Positions 23,966 through 36,808 of a DNA stretch of 64,000 nucleotides are shown here, in pieces (within the stretch, counting starts at the first letter, position 1; each line of letters starts with the position of its first letter). The position numbers and the translations under genes are program-made. The notes under the pieces were generated by a model, which saw nothing but the letters and a program-made list of their open reading frames with translations, was not told the origin of the DNA and made no database searches. Origin of the DNA: Blasia pusilla (taxonomy: Eukaryota; Marchantiophyta; Marchantiopsida; Blasiales); assembly GCA_050084515.1 (NCBI GenBank), contig CM114272.1, positions 15,562,001 through 15,626,000 of the forward strand, given 5' to 3'.

Positions 23966-24061
23966 AGATTGGTGGTTTTCATGTCCAAACTTCCATAATG
24001 ACCGACACGTCGCTATCGGAACAACGGTGTGACCTAAAGTTTAGCCCAATGGCTCAAAAGG

Positions 24062-24070
24062 TATAAATAG
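24062..24070 (+). promoter_or_regulatory. TATA box of gene B (E1)
   Basis: TATAAATAG in the context AAAAGGTATAAATAGGC, followed by a conserved CGCTCATTTCTGG leader. The same box is present in E2 (32,043) and E4 (61,607) and is mutated in E3 and E5. Confidence 0.7.
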
Positions 24071-24295
24071 GCGAGGGTTCGCTCATTTCTGGTTTTTTGT
24101 TTCGCGATCTCGATTGCTCTTCCGCGCAACAACTGACCAGATACCAAAGGGCGCTTTACACGGCGACTCATTGTGAGATGATTTGAGCGACTTATCAAGG
24201 TGACTCATCGCAACATCAGCAAGGCGAATCATGAAGGTGACTCATCGTGCACAGAAAGTAACTTTGTTGTCGAGGAGGAGGCATTTACGTGAACA

Positions 24296-25477
24296 ATGAC
24301 GAGGAAAACCTCTCAAGCAAGCAAGGTTGGGAGCTTCAATCCCAAGTCCATAAGGACTCATGCGTCACCATCTCCAGGGCCTCGTTTGGCCAATGAGACA
24401 AGGCAACAAGAGATCGAGGAGCGGAAGCTTTCTTCAAAACGTGTTTTGGAGGTGCTCAAAAATAGAACGCAAAGGCTGAGGCGTCGCAGGCCTTGAAGAA
24501 AAGGATCGCCGAGGAAAAGCATGAAAAGAAGCATCTAGACGCGTCGGTGAGGAGAGCAGAATTGGCAAAAGCTCAAAGGGAAAAAGCGATTGCCATTGAA
24601 GAAAGCCCAACTCGTCCAACCGAAAGTGTTGAGATGCAGGAAATGTCTCCGATGAAGTCCAGGGGACACAATCAATATAAAATTGGTTGAGGAAATGGCC
24701 GAAGTTCAAGTGACGGACGATGAGGTTATCAGGACCGCCACCGTGGAGATGGTGGACATCTCTGAAGAAGCAGGCAAGTAGTCTTCCTCGTCTCTGAGCC
24801 CGGCCAAAGAAATCGAACTCTATCAGATCGACGAGTTTCCAGTGGACTTGTCAGCTGCTGTCCCAGAGTAGTTGTCGGGCCAAGACACCGACCAATCTTT
24901 GAGTGGGTAAGAAATGATCTTTGATCTTTGAGTTATGTGAAGGCCCATGTTGCAATTCATCAGCAATTCATTGTAGTTTATTGACTTTGTCCCCGTTGTG
25001 AAAAGTTGTAAAGCACATGGCACTGATGGAGGGCCACAACGCCCCGAGAATTCCACTTTGCCGATTGCGGACAATGGAGTACGTCCGCAAAATTCAGTCT
25101 GATGAGGATATTGCAAAGCTAAAACAGTCGGCAGCAACAACATCCTACATCGACAACTTCCCTCCATTCTATGTTCAGCCTTACGATCAACATGGAACCC
25201 AAGCGCCGGTGATGGAGGAGGACTTGGAAGCGCTCGACACATTGTGGAGGATGAGAGATCAGGAATTCAGAAGAGCAATTGAGGGGACAAAATTCAGCTG
25301 GATGCGGAACCTCTATTTCTTCATCTAGGATGGAAATCACAGGTTCATGGCGTGGACCCAGTTTGCAGAAGAGCGCCAAAATTCATTGGAGGCGCATTTT
25401 TGCATGAAGGTAGTCGTGGTAAATCCATACCCTCATCACGTGGAGACGGTGGAAATGGCCATGCATGCCATGAACAC
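24296..25477 (+). pseudogene. gene B of E1, exons 1-2, broken
   Basis: Exon 1 (24,296-24,906) starts MTRKTSQASKVG and holds the basic coiled-coil segment (VRRAELAKAQREKAIAIEES) and the acidic YQIDEFPVDL end. It is frameshifted near 24,425 and again after 24,690, and it ends at a GTAAGA donor. Exon 2 (about 25,007-25,477) encodes MEGHNAPRIPLCRLRTMEYV and the PPFYVQPYDQHGTQ block; the DGNHRF motif follows after a TAG at 25,327. The exon ends at a GTAAGT donor. The rest is cut off by E2. For the protein's likely role see B3. Confidence 0.78.
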
Positions 25478-25990
25478 GTAAGTTTCCTCTTCCTTTTTTT
25501 TTTATTGCTGCAAACCGTCGGACTCCGACGAGTTGTTTACCAAGTGGTAACAAAACATCGGAAGCCTTAAAGAAACTCGTCGGAGTTCAACGAGTTGCTT
25601 GACTGGCCTCTTTTTTAAGGGTGTTTTTGGCCGAAAGCAACTCGTCGGAGTATGACGAGTTGCTTGACTCGCCGCTATTTTTAGGATGTTTTTGGCCGAA
25701 AGCAACTCGTCGGACTCCGATGGGTTGCATTCGCCACCACGGGTAGGTGATCGAAGTAGGGGAGCTTGATTTTTGGCGTTGAATTGCAGCTTTACTTGAA
25801 ATTGCTCAACTTGTCGGACTTCGACTGATTGATATATTCACTTTTTCCGCGGAAACCATTCTTTGAATACAAATCATCTAACAACACGTCGGAGTCCGAC
25901 GGGTTGTAACTAGGAAATCACAAATCTGAATGCAATCTATCGGACTCCGATGGGTTGCAATATTTAGCTCTTAGCTACCATTTTGACCAC
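25478..25990 (+). repeat. B1 intron 2 with palindromes, interrupted
   Basis: Start of gene B intron 2. It contains palindrome copies such as CAACTCGTCGGAG...ACGAGTTGC near 25,577 and 25,640, with both outer arms altered in step. It aligns with intron 2 of E2 up to the GCTACCATTTTGACC block and then breaks at the E2 terminus. Confidence 0.75.
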
Positions 25991-26120
25991 GAGGAGAAGA
26001 GAGGCGAGAGGAAACTACCTTCAACCCAAAGAGATACTTTTTTTGAAGAGAGTTTCCTGTGATTTGAAGAGAGTTTCCGTTGGGTTGAAGAGAGGAAACT
26101 TTTAGTGTGATTTTTTTTGC
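25991..26120. repeat. A-end terminus of E2
   Basis: GAGAGGAAACTACCTTCAACC, a T-run, then GAAGAGAGTTTCCGTTGGGT and GAAGAGAGGAAACTTTT. The same terminus is found at 37,152 (E3), 46,543 (E4) and inverted at 59,680-59,823 (E5). The E2 copy lacks the outer TGCGGTA part and carries an extra GAAGAGAGTTTCC repeat. Confidence 0.75.
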
Positions 26121-26385
26121 ATTTTTGTTCTCACTGCTTAGGCACTCCCACACAATTTTTTTCCTCTTCCATATTTTGGCAATCCGTCAGAATCCGACAG
26201 GGTTGCAATTTGCACAAAATTTTAAAAATTTTAAAATCATTGGAATCATAAATGTGGAAAAAATCACTTTTTCCATCCAAGGTCTGGAAAAACTCTTTCA
26301 TTTGCCCTGGGTTTTGAATAGAGTTCAAGCTCAAAGTGAAGGTTCTGGCAAATGAAAGTACAATCTAAGACCTCATTTTGCATCC

Positions 26386-29300
26386 TCAAAGTGGTTTGTT
26401 TAAAATACCTGCACTTCTTTGAGGGACAGAATTGTTTGGTGGATTCCTACTCCTACCTCCGACTCTCTTAAAACTACAAGCAACACATAATACATGTGCT
26501 TACAAGGGAAATATCTTTTCCCACTTGTCTCTCTTTGGACAAAGTCATCAGAGGAACATGTGGGAAAGCAATAGATGTGCACCACATACCCGTGTGACAC
26601 TTGAATTTACAGTGTTGTTCCTGACCTAAAACATCCCTCCTATTCTATTGCCACTGTGGACATCTTTTGTGGCGATGATTTCCATTTTTGCCTCCCGAGT
26701 TGATGCGATTCGCTTTGCTCTCTCCACTGTTGGCCTACATATTATGTTTCTCTTCACCCCATTTCTAGACTCAAACAAAAATAATGGATTGAGATCATCC
26801 ACCTTCTCCCGGTACATGTTGACATCAATCTTGGGTTGAATACGAAATGAGAAGGTCTTTGTAATGCAAACATGCTCCAAACTTCCTCCGTCTACGAGTC
26901 TGAAACCGGCACTTGTAAGATTGTCCACTTCGTCCTGAGTGCAATTCGTACGTGCGGCAATGGGCCAAATGGTGGGGGTATTCCCTTGAGCTCCAATGGC
27001 AGCCGGATAAGACTTTCGGAAAGCGTAGGATTCATTTGGGCAGAAGAAGTACTTCAATTGATCCCCGGTCCTCGTGAAACGATCAAAGGTTTTGAGTCCC
27101 CAAAATCCAGGCAGTGGTCGTCCAGTCCTTATACAGTTCTTATTTAGGAAATTTCCTCATGCTCTCCTAATGCCATCAGATCCTACCCTGCAAGTGGATC
27201 CACGTCCTGGGTTGCTCCGAGATATATGCCACCTTTTGAGGTTGCAATCCACCTCAATGACCGGAATTCCATACTGTTGAACCACCCCAACGACCAGATG
27301 TTGCGAACTTCCAACAACGAAGGGCTTTTGAAATAAAACATTCACTGATTTTGGAGAAGTTACTCCATCACAGATATTGGAGCAATCCGGGGTCTCCGAA
27401 TACCTGGGTGGCGTAATTTCTTCATCCAAATCAATCACCGGGTTTGTTCCTCGATGCTGCCTCTTCACTTGCCTGAAGTCAAGATACTTATATGGTCTCC
27501 ACGAGTCTCGCTCGGACTGCTCTACCACCATCTGTATGGGATGTCTTTAAACACGCCCACGAATGTCCCCCTCAATGTGGACATCTTGCTCAAGGGGAAT
27601 TCGTGCTACGCACCGATTGAAGGCTTCCACATAGATTTTGTCATCACCAAATCTCACAGCCGCCCTGACATAGAGCTCGTAAATCGAAGGCTCCCTTCCT
27701 TTTGTTATGCCTTTTTGTGAGGAAGATATAGGATGCTGCATATTGTAGCATTGCTCTTGCATGGTCTTGTTGGCATACCTCCACAAGTGAAATTATTTGG
27801 CATGCTTGTGATGACCTCCAGGAGGAATGAACACTTTTTGCTCCACTTGTGTTGGGGCAGAGGCCATTTTCATGATTGTTCAATCCCTGCAACGACGGCA
27901 ATGTGAGGGAACAAAAATAGCACTATGAGCAAAGAAAAAAGCTACGTGTCAGAACCAGACGGGTTGCAAGTCGGAGGCATCCCATGAATGACTCTGCCAC
28001 TCGTTGGTTTTCGATAGGTTGCAACATCCAGGAACCACCTACTGCAACCCGTCGGATTCAGACGGGTTGCAAGTTACTTTGGCCACCTTGGGCTGGAACA
28101 TCCAAGTGCAAGTCATCGGAATCCAACGGGTCGCACATGGATTTTTCAGCCTCCGACTTGAAACGGGTTGCAAGTCAGAGACATCCCTAGAATGTCCTAA
28201 TAACCTTTTACTGCAACCTAGGACCAAGGAACCTGCTACTTCAACCCATGAGATCCGGACGGGTTGTGAGAAGCATGCCGGTCCGGTCTCAAAAATCCTA
28301 GTGCAACCTGTCGGATTCTGTTGGATTGCAAGAAGTGTCCACATATGAAGCTTTCCAACTATTGGAATTCGACAAGTTTGAGTTAACTTGAACTGATGCA
28401 ACGTGTTTGGATGAGACTTGGAGACAACCACAACCTGTCTGAATGCAAGGAGTTGCATACACACGCAACTACTTTATGTCGGACACGTTGCAGACAGACG
28501 CAAGTTGTCGGAATCTGATAGGTTGCAAACCGAGTTAACTCGTAGCCTTGCGGCTTGCAACCCATCCGGGTCAAACTATTTGCAGGCCTTGTATACATGC
28601 AACTTGCAACCCGTCAGGATTCGACATGTTGCATACTCATGCAACCAGTCGGGTTCCGACGGGTTGCACAAACATTCCTCGTGCATGAAATCGCGCTCCA
28701 ACGGATAACACAAAAATTCTTGATGCAACCCGTCGGTTTCCGATTGGTTGCACACTTAGGCAGCCTGTCACATCCGACGGGTTGCTTGGTTTCTTCGGTT
28801 TGAAATCCCTATAGTGCCTACGCTTCTCAACTTTAGCTCCAACTTTTCAAGCAATTCTCAACATGAGCTTGATAGGACGAAATACTGAACGCACCTGCCG
28901 GATGAAGTTTCCCCATTGTCTCATTCGTACTGTCCATCAACTCATCCAAGAGCACAACTCTTTGTACTTCCCCTCAATGGCATGCTTCCTCCACCACCCG
29001 TGTAGTTCTTCTTGGCACTCCATGGCTTATTTCAAGGTTTTGCTATCCTTGCAGCGTTGGAGTAAAGTGACATGCTTTGTCTTCTTATTCTCCTTGATGC
29101 TAGATTTGGTGTACCGGGTCACATATTGTTGCCAATGGAAAGCATCCGACCTTTCCCTCTCTGGTTGAACCTCTCCACCCCAAAACACTTCCCTGATAGC
29201 AATCCACCAAGGTTGTGCATTGTCCGCCATGAATCCATAAATTTCCGGAGGTGGCCTTTTTTTTCCTTCACCACCTCCAATAAGAGTAACCAACACATCT

Positions 29301-30896
29301 TCAAACTTCCAACGTCTTCTGCTTTTACCTCACAGACAAATATAGTTTTGAGTCCCTTCTCCACATGGTCATAAACATGAGCACCCATGTTCAACCATCC
29401 ATTCAACACTTTATAGCAAATATCAAAGCTTACCCAGCTATCGTAAAGATCTTCCCCTTCCCTTATTCGATCTATAAGATCAAGGCCACTCGACTGCCTT
29501 GTCGTTGACATTTTGAAGACATAAGGCCTAGATCCTTCGCCTCCTTGGCTCATGAACTGCCATCTCTGAATGAATGGAAATCTGGAGTTGGCCTTGATTC
29601 TGGCAATGGCATCCATTTCGGCCATCTTTCCATCCAGTACCCCTATTTGATGCAGCAAATTCCGGAAGCATTCAGGATCAGCGAGAAATGCGAGATTTTC
29701 CGAGAGTTGTTTCTCCTCAGCACCCGTGATCTCGCCGTGCCTAGGGATTCCAAGCAATTGTTCACAAATTTGTGATGCTGTTGTTAACTTGATTACTTTG
29801 GGCTTTGATCCGGGAGAGTTTCTATATACCTCGGCCACTTTCTTTGCCATATCCTCCTTGATGTGTCTTTGAATTGTACGGGTAACAAGATGAATGTGGG
29901 AGCCAACATGAATTTCCAGTCTTGTGTACTCAGACATAGAATTGAAGTCGTGCACAATGAAAAATATGTATGCAAGACAAGCTCCAACGTAGAAAGGGGA
30001 TGACCGACAATGAGGACATTGATGGCCTCCCGGCGATATGGTCGCACCGACCTCACATGGAGTTTCTGCATTATTAGGGGGGAATTGCAACGTATTGACT
30101 CGCCCATTGCGCTCTAGATACGGGCATGTTGGACTTCTACACTCCAGGGCTCCAACGCATTGGCGGCGAGAAACAATCCAAGGACCATGTGGAATTGAAG
30201 CATTAGTCCGTTGAAGCCTGCACCATTGATGACAATCAGACTTTCTGTCCATACCCTTCAAGCGTCCTCCATCTTTCTTTTGAGCAGGACCAGCAAGTGG
30301 AGGCAACTCAAAAATGCAATTACCATCGTACGTGGGCGGCAACTTGTCCACAAGAATGTGCTTGAACATTTTAAAGGGTAGAGAAGACAACAAATGATTG
30401 CCTCATACTCGCAAGAGGAACGAGTAGTCAGACAGAGGACCCGGTTGGTGTCTGATAGTTCTTGTGAGATTGACGACATCCGGAATGTCTTGAGAAAGTA
30501 CAACATTATTACAAACGTGTGAAGTTGGAGTCAATGCCGGATCTACTGAGCTTGGAGTGGCAAACGTAGAGCTTGGTGCACTAGGAAATTCTTGAGCGTC
30601 TACTTGGGAAACAGAGGAATTCTTAAGCAAGCCATAAACTCTGTATTGACCATTTTGTAGAAGTAGGAGATTCCATACTTAACGGTGTGCTATCATTGAC
30701 TGGACTGTCTCACCTACAACGTGCTCCGTACCATCCACCCTAACATCCTTGGAAACAAAGATTGTTCCAATTTGGAGAGGAAATTTTTGTCCACTGGTAT
30801 GAAAGATTCACGAGCTTGCGGTCGAACTATTTCTGATTGAGGAAGGGCCGCTAGATGATTGCCACAAGTGAGTTTCACATAATTATCCATTCCCAA
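26386..30896 (-). pseudogene. gene A of E2 (MULE transposase), broken
   Basis: The longest uninterrupted exon 1 in the window: an open frame of 424 codons (30,393 down to 29,119) covers the WRKY-GCM1-type zinc finger (CPYLERNG, HQCPHC, HVGSHIH) and much of the transposase core (VSFDICYKVLNGWLNMGAHV, IFVCEVKAED). Exon 2 runs from 27,886 to 26,386. It includes the SWIM segment near 26,530, but the first cysteine pair reads C-S-S instead of C-S-C, so the finger is damaged. A one-base deletion shifts the last codons and there are frameshifts in exon 1 (around 29,280 and 30,400). The first ATG (30,896 or 30,890) gives MDNYVKLTCGNHL, also found in E1. Confidence 0.82.
27887..28894 (-). repeat. A2 intron, expanded to 1008 bp by palindrome units
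   Basis: GTGCGT donor at 28,894 and TTGCAG acceptor at 27,887 on the - strand. It contains at least a dozen degenerate palindrome copies, against 438 bp in E3 and E4, so the extra length appears to come from added motif units. Confidence 0.78.
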
Positions 30897-30906
30897 ATGA
30901 TTCCAG

Positions 30907-31002
30907 TGGATGGAGAATGAGAATGAGAATGAGAATAAGAATAAGAATAAGAATAAGAATAAGAATGAGAATGAGAATGAGAATGAGAATATTTAATTTA
31001 TA
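30907..31002 (-). promoter_or_regulatory. gene A promoter of E2: hexamer run and TATA box
   Basis: A GAATGA/GAATAA hexamer run (30,907-30,990) lies immediately beside TATAAATTAAA (30,992-31,002 on the - strand), about 100 bp upstream of the A2 start. Confidence 0.6.
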
Positions 31003-31499
31003 GTGAATAATGACCGTTATTCTCTTGATATAATTTGACTCACAAGATGTCGTTTGGTAGGTGAGATTGTTTGACGGAATGGATTCAATCCTGTTGCAAC
31101 CTGTTGGAGTCCTACGGGTAGCAAAATTTGGGACTCAAACACGTGGGTTGCAAAGCCACGGAGTACCATCTTCTGTAAGAGTCCGAGTGCAACTTGCAAC
31201 CCGTCGAAGTCCGTCGGGTTGGTACCCCTTGCCTGTCTGACTTGTGTGATTGGAGTCGGGATTTTCTAACATTGAGACACGAGACATCGCATGGATTTGC
31301 AACGGTAACCCATTGGGAACTGCGGAAGGCACCTAACCTCGCTTTCCCTTTTGGATCTCGCGTCGATTTCTCTTGTCCAATGAACCGTGCAAACCGTGAG
31401 TGCAGTTTTGCCATATGGTGTGAAGTGTCCAACCCAGGGTAGACCTTGTAACCCGTTGGAGGGCAACCGCTTGCCTCGGGACTATGCTTTGTCGCATTG

Positions 31500-31960
31500 C
31501 TACCCAAGGATAAGGAAAACGTGCAACCCGTCGGTCTCCGAGGGGTTTCTTGGGTACCTCACCTTGTTACCCCAACATGAGGGAAGCGTGCAACCCGTCG
31601 GTCTCCGACGAGTTGCGCAGGTACCTCGCCTTGTTATCCCAAGATGGGGGAAGCAAGCAACCCGTTGGTCTCCGACGGGTTGCGCGGGTACCTCGCCTTG
31701 TTACCCCAAGACGGGGGAAGCGTGCAACCCGTCGATCTCCGACGGGTTGCCTAGGTACCTTGCCTTGTAACCCAAGGACGAGGGATGCGTGCAACCCGTC
31801 GGTCTCGGACAGGTTGCCTTGGTAACTCGCCCTGCATCCCCAAGATGAGGGAAGCGTGCAACCCGTCGGTCTCGGACAGGTTGCCTTGGTAACTCGCCCT
31901 GCATCCCCAAGATTAGGGAAGCGTGCAACCCGTCGGAGATCGACGGGTTGCTTGGGTTCC
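31500..31960. repeat. 67-bp minisatellite of E2, seven units
   Basis: Motif centres at 31,536, 31,603, 31,670, 31,737, 31,804, 31,871 and 31,938: exactly 67 bp each. Each unit carries one CAACCCGTCGG palindrome and a GGTACCTCGCCTTGTTACC-like spacer. It lies between the divergent TATA boxes of genes A and B. Confidence 0.92.
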
Positions 31961-32042
31961 CACGTGCAAAGTTCCATAATGGCCGACATGTCGCCGTCGG
32001 TACAACCCAACGACCCAACGGTCAGCTCAACGGCTCGAAAAG

Positions 32043-32050
32043 TATAAAAG
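32043..32050 (+). promoter_or_regulatory. TATA box of gene B (E2)
   Basis: TATAAAAG in the context GAAAAGTATAAAAGGC, 280 bp upstream of the gene B ATG at 32,323 and positioned as in E1 and E4. Confidence 0.65.
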
Positions 32051-33522
32051 GCTGAGGTTTTGATCATTTCCGTGTTTGATTTCGCGATTTCATGTGCTCT
32101 TCCTTGTAGCAGCTAGCGTTACCTTTCCGCTGCCAAACTCGGTTACATCACCACTTTGCTGGAAGATTACGACGATCCAGCACCCGACGCTTCGAGGGTT
32201 TGATTTTGGCAAGCCCATTTGCTGGAGGGTCATGGCGCTTCATCACGAAATGCTTCGAGGGATTTATCATGCACAGGAGAAGATTAGACTTTTGAGGAGG
32301 AAGAACTGACCCAATGTGCACCATGACGAGAAAGAAAATACAAGCAACCAAGGTAGGGAGCATCACTCCCAAGTCCATTAGGACTCCGACGTCACCATCT
32401 CCAAGTCCTTGTTCGGCAAATGAGATAAGGCAACAAGAAATAGAGGAGCGGGAAAGGGAAGCAGATGTGAACAGGCAAGAGATTCTAGCAAAATGTGTTC
32501 TGGAGGAGCTCGCTAAGCAAAACACCGAGGCTGAGGCATTGAAGGCCTTAAAGAAAAGAGTCGTGGACAAGAAATGCGAGAAGAAGCGTCTTGACGCCTC
32601 TGTGAGGAGAGCGGAATTGGCGAAAGCTCGAAGGGAAAAAGCAATCGCCATTGAAGAAAGCCCTGCTTGTCCTACAGAGAGTGTTGAGATGCAAGAAATG
32701 TCTCCGATGAGGTCTGGGGACACCATGAATCTAAAATTGGATGAGGAAACCGCCGAAGTTCAAGTGACACACGATGAGGTCATGAGCACAGCAAATGTGG
32801 AGATGGTGGACATCTCTGAAGAAGTAGGAGAAGAATTTTCTTCGTCTTTGAGCCCTGTGGAAAAAATTGACCTTTATCGGATCGATGAGTTTCCCGTGGA
32901 CTTGCCAGCTACTGTCCCATAGCAGCAGGCAGGCCTAGACACGGACCCAATCTTTGAGCGGGTAAGAAAAAGTTGAGTTATGTCAAGGCTGGTTGTGCAA
33001 TTCATTGGCAGAACACTGTATTTTATTGACTTGGTCCCCATTGTGGCAGGTTGTTAAGCAGATGGCACTGATGGAGGGCAAGAACGCCCCGAGAATTCCA
33101 CTCTGACGATTGCGGACAATAGAGTACATCCGCAAAATTCAGTCGGAGGAGGACATTGCAAAGCTCAAATAGTCGGCAGCGACTGCATCCTACATTGACA
33201 ACTTCCCTCCGTTCTATGTTCAGCCTTACGATGAACATGGAACCCAAACGCTGGTGACGGAAGAGGACTTGGAGGCGCTGGATACTTTCTGGAGGATGAG
33301 AGATTAGGAGTTTAGAAGAGCGATTGAAGGAACCAAATTTAGCTAGATGCGGAACCTTTACTTCTTCATCTGGGATGGAAACCACAGGTACATGGCGTGG
33401 ACGCAATTTTTAGAGGAGCGCCCAAATTCATTGGAGGTGCATTTTTGCGTGAAGGCAGTTGTGCTCCATCCATTTCCTCATCACATGGAAATGGTGGAAA
33501 TGGCAATGCATGCGATGAATAC

Positions 33523-34362
33523 GTCAGTTTCCTCTTCCTTAAGTTTGATTGCTTCAACCTGTTGGATTTACACGGGTTGAATAATTGGAAAGCTTAAAGA
33601 TGGGCAGGAATGATTTGAGTCTCTTGCCACCATCCTGTTTGTGGTCAATGTTATAGTAAAGCAAACCATCAGAGTTCGACGGGTTGCTTGGTGGCCAAGC
33701 ACACCAGATTAATCCAGGATACTGAAGCCAGTCGAACATCGACGGGTGGAAAAATGACTACATGATTTATTTGTTCTGCAATTCGTCGGATTCCATCGAG
33801 TTGCACAACGAGAGGTAACAAATCATCAGACGCCTGAAAGCAACTCGTCGGAGTCGGACGAGTTGCAGGACTGTCCGGTATTTTTTGGATACTTTTGGCC
33901 GAAAGCAACTTGTCCGACTCCGACACGTTGCATTTCCCCACCTAGGGTAGGTGGTCGGAGTACGAGAGCTTGCTTTTAGGCATCCAATTTGAGCTTTACA
34001 AGGCATTGCGTAACCTATCGGACTCTGACGGATTGATATGTGTAATTTTTTTCTGGAAACCTATCTCCGAATTGAAGTCATTCTACAACCCGTTGGAGTT
34101 CGACGAGTTGTAACCAATGACTAAATCGGTTGGACCACAAAGTCACGAAAAGAGAGTGCGACCCGTCGGACTCCAATGGGTTGCAATAAGTGTAACACAA
34201 AGATACGTGTTGCAACCCATCGGACTCCGATGGGTTGCAACATTTATCTTTGTGCTACCATTTCGACCCCCATGGGTTGACAGAATTGCAACCCGTCAGA
34301 GTCTGAGGGGTTGCAGGAACCCGATAGGTTGCAGTATTCTTACCTTGTGTTTGGATGTGCAG
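33523..34362 (+). repeat. B2 intron 2 with palindrome array
   Basis: GTCAGT donor, GTGCAG acceptor. It contains about ten palindrome copies. One at 34,211-34,237 reads CAACCCATCGG...CCGATGGGTTG, with both arms changed together. Confidence 0.8.
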
Positions 34363-35591
34363 GATTGTATCCGAGGGGAACGTCACCCACCACTAGATCC
34401 AGGATTGCGACAGGGTGAAGAAGGTGCTTACGACGCACCCGGCAGAGTACAAGGGATTCCTGGGCGACGGTGTGGTAAGTGAGATTATGGCGAAGGGAGC
34501 TCAAATAAAAAAGAAAACTTAGGCAAATACCTTCATTTCCCTAGATGCAACCATCACAATCCTATGTTGGTCCAAGATCCAAGCAGCCAAGAAGAGTGCT
34601 GCGTTGGAACTAGAGCGAAGAGGCGAGAAAGTGTCACTGGACCGCGTGCACAGATTTACGCTGTTTGGGATATCCGAGTTTAGGCAAATCCAACTAATGA
34701 AAACAATCTTGAGGGCAATGAGGCCCAAAAGCGGGCGGCACACCATCCTTTGGGAGTTTCAGATCCAATGATTTCCCATTGGCTATGGGAATGGTCATTC
34801 TAGGACGCGTTACGCCTTCTGGGGAAGTGCATGCTCGTGGGTCTTCAAGCAGAGCTGAAGAAGATTGAGCTTGTTTGAGAGGAAGCAAACCTAGAGGCTG
34901 CAGAAGATTTTGAACTATGGCTTGATGACATCAAAGATAAGCCCACGAAAAACCCAGAATTCAGGATTATGTTCAAGAATCACATCCTCCCTCAGGCAGA
35001 CCTGGATGAGGAAATAGAGGCCAAAAAAGAGGATTTGGCAAAGAAGAAGCAAGATCTTCTAGACCAGGCGGCCGAGTCATCTCAACAAAGAGTTGCCGAA
35101 CCGATGGTGTACAGATACCTCATCAATTGTAAGAATGCAGGTACCTGGCGAAAATTACCGACCGCCTGCAAATAGTGGGCTTCTCCACCTGATGGAGAGG
35201 CATTCTCCATGTACGACATGGAGATGGGACAGGGCATCTTCGACTGGGAGGTTAACAATTGTCCAATTTGGTTGGACTTCAACGACCCAGAGGACATTAC
35301 AGAAAAAAATCTACACGTGGTATATGATGCAGTGGTCGTAGGTAGGGACGACATTCCGAACTTCGTGCAACCTGACAATTTTTTCCGAGGAGATGCGGAG
35401 GAGCAAGCCCTTGAGACAGCGGAGTTGGTGGGCAAGGTTGTTGCCGCCAAAGACAAATCCACAACGGGTTTGAGGAAGACGAGGGGATCGGGGAATTCCG
35501 AGGCGGAGTCTTCCAGAAAAGAGGTTGAGTCCTCAAGGCGAGAGGCGGAATCGTCCTGGCAAGTGGGGCAAGAGGGCCGGACCAGGTCCTC

Positions 35592-36808
35592 TGTGATACC
35601 CACAATTTTGTACTTTTGAAGAAATATATCTTTTTATTCAAAGAAGACTTGTATATACATTATGATTTTGATTATTATATATTATTATGGGAGGAATGAG
35701 CAATCATGAAGCTCCTGGGACAAGGCAGAGAGATGGAAGATCAAGGATTTGCCTTAGAGGAGAGGGAAATGCAATAACGAAGTCTAAAGACCCAACGCGA
35801 AGCTTGGAAAAGACAACGAAGCACTATTAAAAACCTTTTTATGAAGTGCTTCGCTCCTGAATGAAGCATGAAGAGGAAGAGAAAAAGGTACCTCGCTCTT
35901 GCACAAAGCGCAAAGCACGAAGCACCTTAAACAAGAACGAAGAAGGGAGTGCTTTGTCCTCAAGAAGTCCAGCAAAGCGAAGCTAAGAATGACAGTGATT
36001 TCAAGCGACACACCGTTAGAACAGTTAGACTAGGAAAGGATGTGACCTTTGTATCAGATAGATAGTTATGACAGTTCGGTTCTGCGGATTCACAGGGATC
36101 GTAGGAAAAGCTAAGAGAACCATAGATGTAGGTAGTTAGAAATGGTGAAGAGACACTAGCTTCATCAAGAACGCTTCAAATCTTTGGATCACTCTTACTC
36201 TAGCGAGTATTTAAGAAGCAAGACAGAAGCCATAATCATCATTCTCTTACGAAATCCTTATGCTGTAGGAATGGCCCGAGCAAGGGAGTAGTACACTCTG
36301 GAGCTTGTATACACTTTGAAGCTTTCTCATTCTTGATAGAGTAGTAAAGCAATCATTCATTCATTCTCATCTGCGATGCTTATGTCTGAGTATTCTTTTT
36401 GGGTCTGCGGAGTGAAGAGTGAACCAGGCGAACCTTTCTCATCAATGAAATAATCAACCTGAGTTGTAGGAAATCTGTTTGACAGAGAGTAGCCTGTCGA
36501 GATGGATTGAGTTCCAAAAGTAGGAAAAGCCAGCTTTCATATTGAGGTCTCTGTGAGGTTTCTTGATATCGAGAGGAAATCTACTTGAGCATCCTATCAA
36601 TTCCACTAGAGAGAATCTAGAAAAGATCCTTTGGTACTAAGAAAGATCAGCAGATATTGATAAGACATTGAATATAACTCATACATATTTAAATACAACT
36701 ATTACAACAAAATTGTAATTTCGAACTCTCTTTTCATCAAACAATGATCCTCTTGGGGATCGAACTTATTAAAATGACTGTAAAATAGAAACTCTTGTAC
36801 ATTACATC
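35592..36808 (+). repeat. Ty3 solo LTR inside gene B of E2
   Basis: Starts TGTGATACCCACAATTTTGT, ends CTTGTACATTACA (1217 bp). It is flanked by the 5-bp duplication TCCTC (35,587-35,591 and 36,809-36,813). The E3 copy of gene B reads continuously across this site, so the insertion is proven by comparison. Same family as the 3' LTR at 3895-4970. No internal region remains, so it arose by LTR-LTR recombination. Confidence 0.93.

Larger units (their letters stand above)
19236..25990. mobile_element. E1: MULE-type element, outermost, A end truncated
   Basis: First of five copies of one transposon family. It holds gene A on the - strand, a promoter region with a minisatellite, and the first two exons of gene B on the + strand. 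The A end is lost at the junction with copia gag (19,235/19,236). The B side is interrupted at 25,990/25,991, inside gene B intron 2, by the start of E2. The remainder (gene B exons 3-5 and the terminal repeat) is expected beyond the window, after the inner elements. Confidence 0.82.

Noticed and set aside
19236-30896. Gene A as a KDZ-type transposase
   Set aside because: The SWIM finger alone would allow it, but the WRKY-GCM1-like finger, the FHW segment and the 9-bp duplication fit Mutator better.
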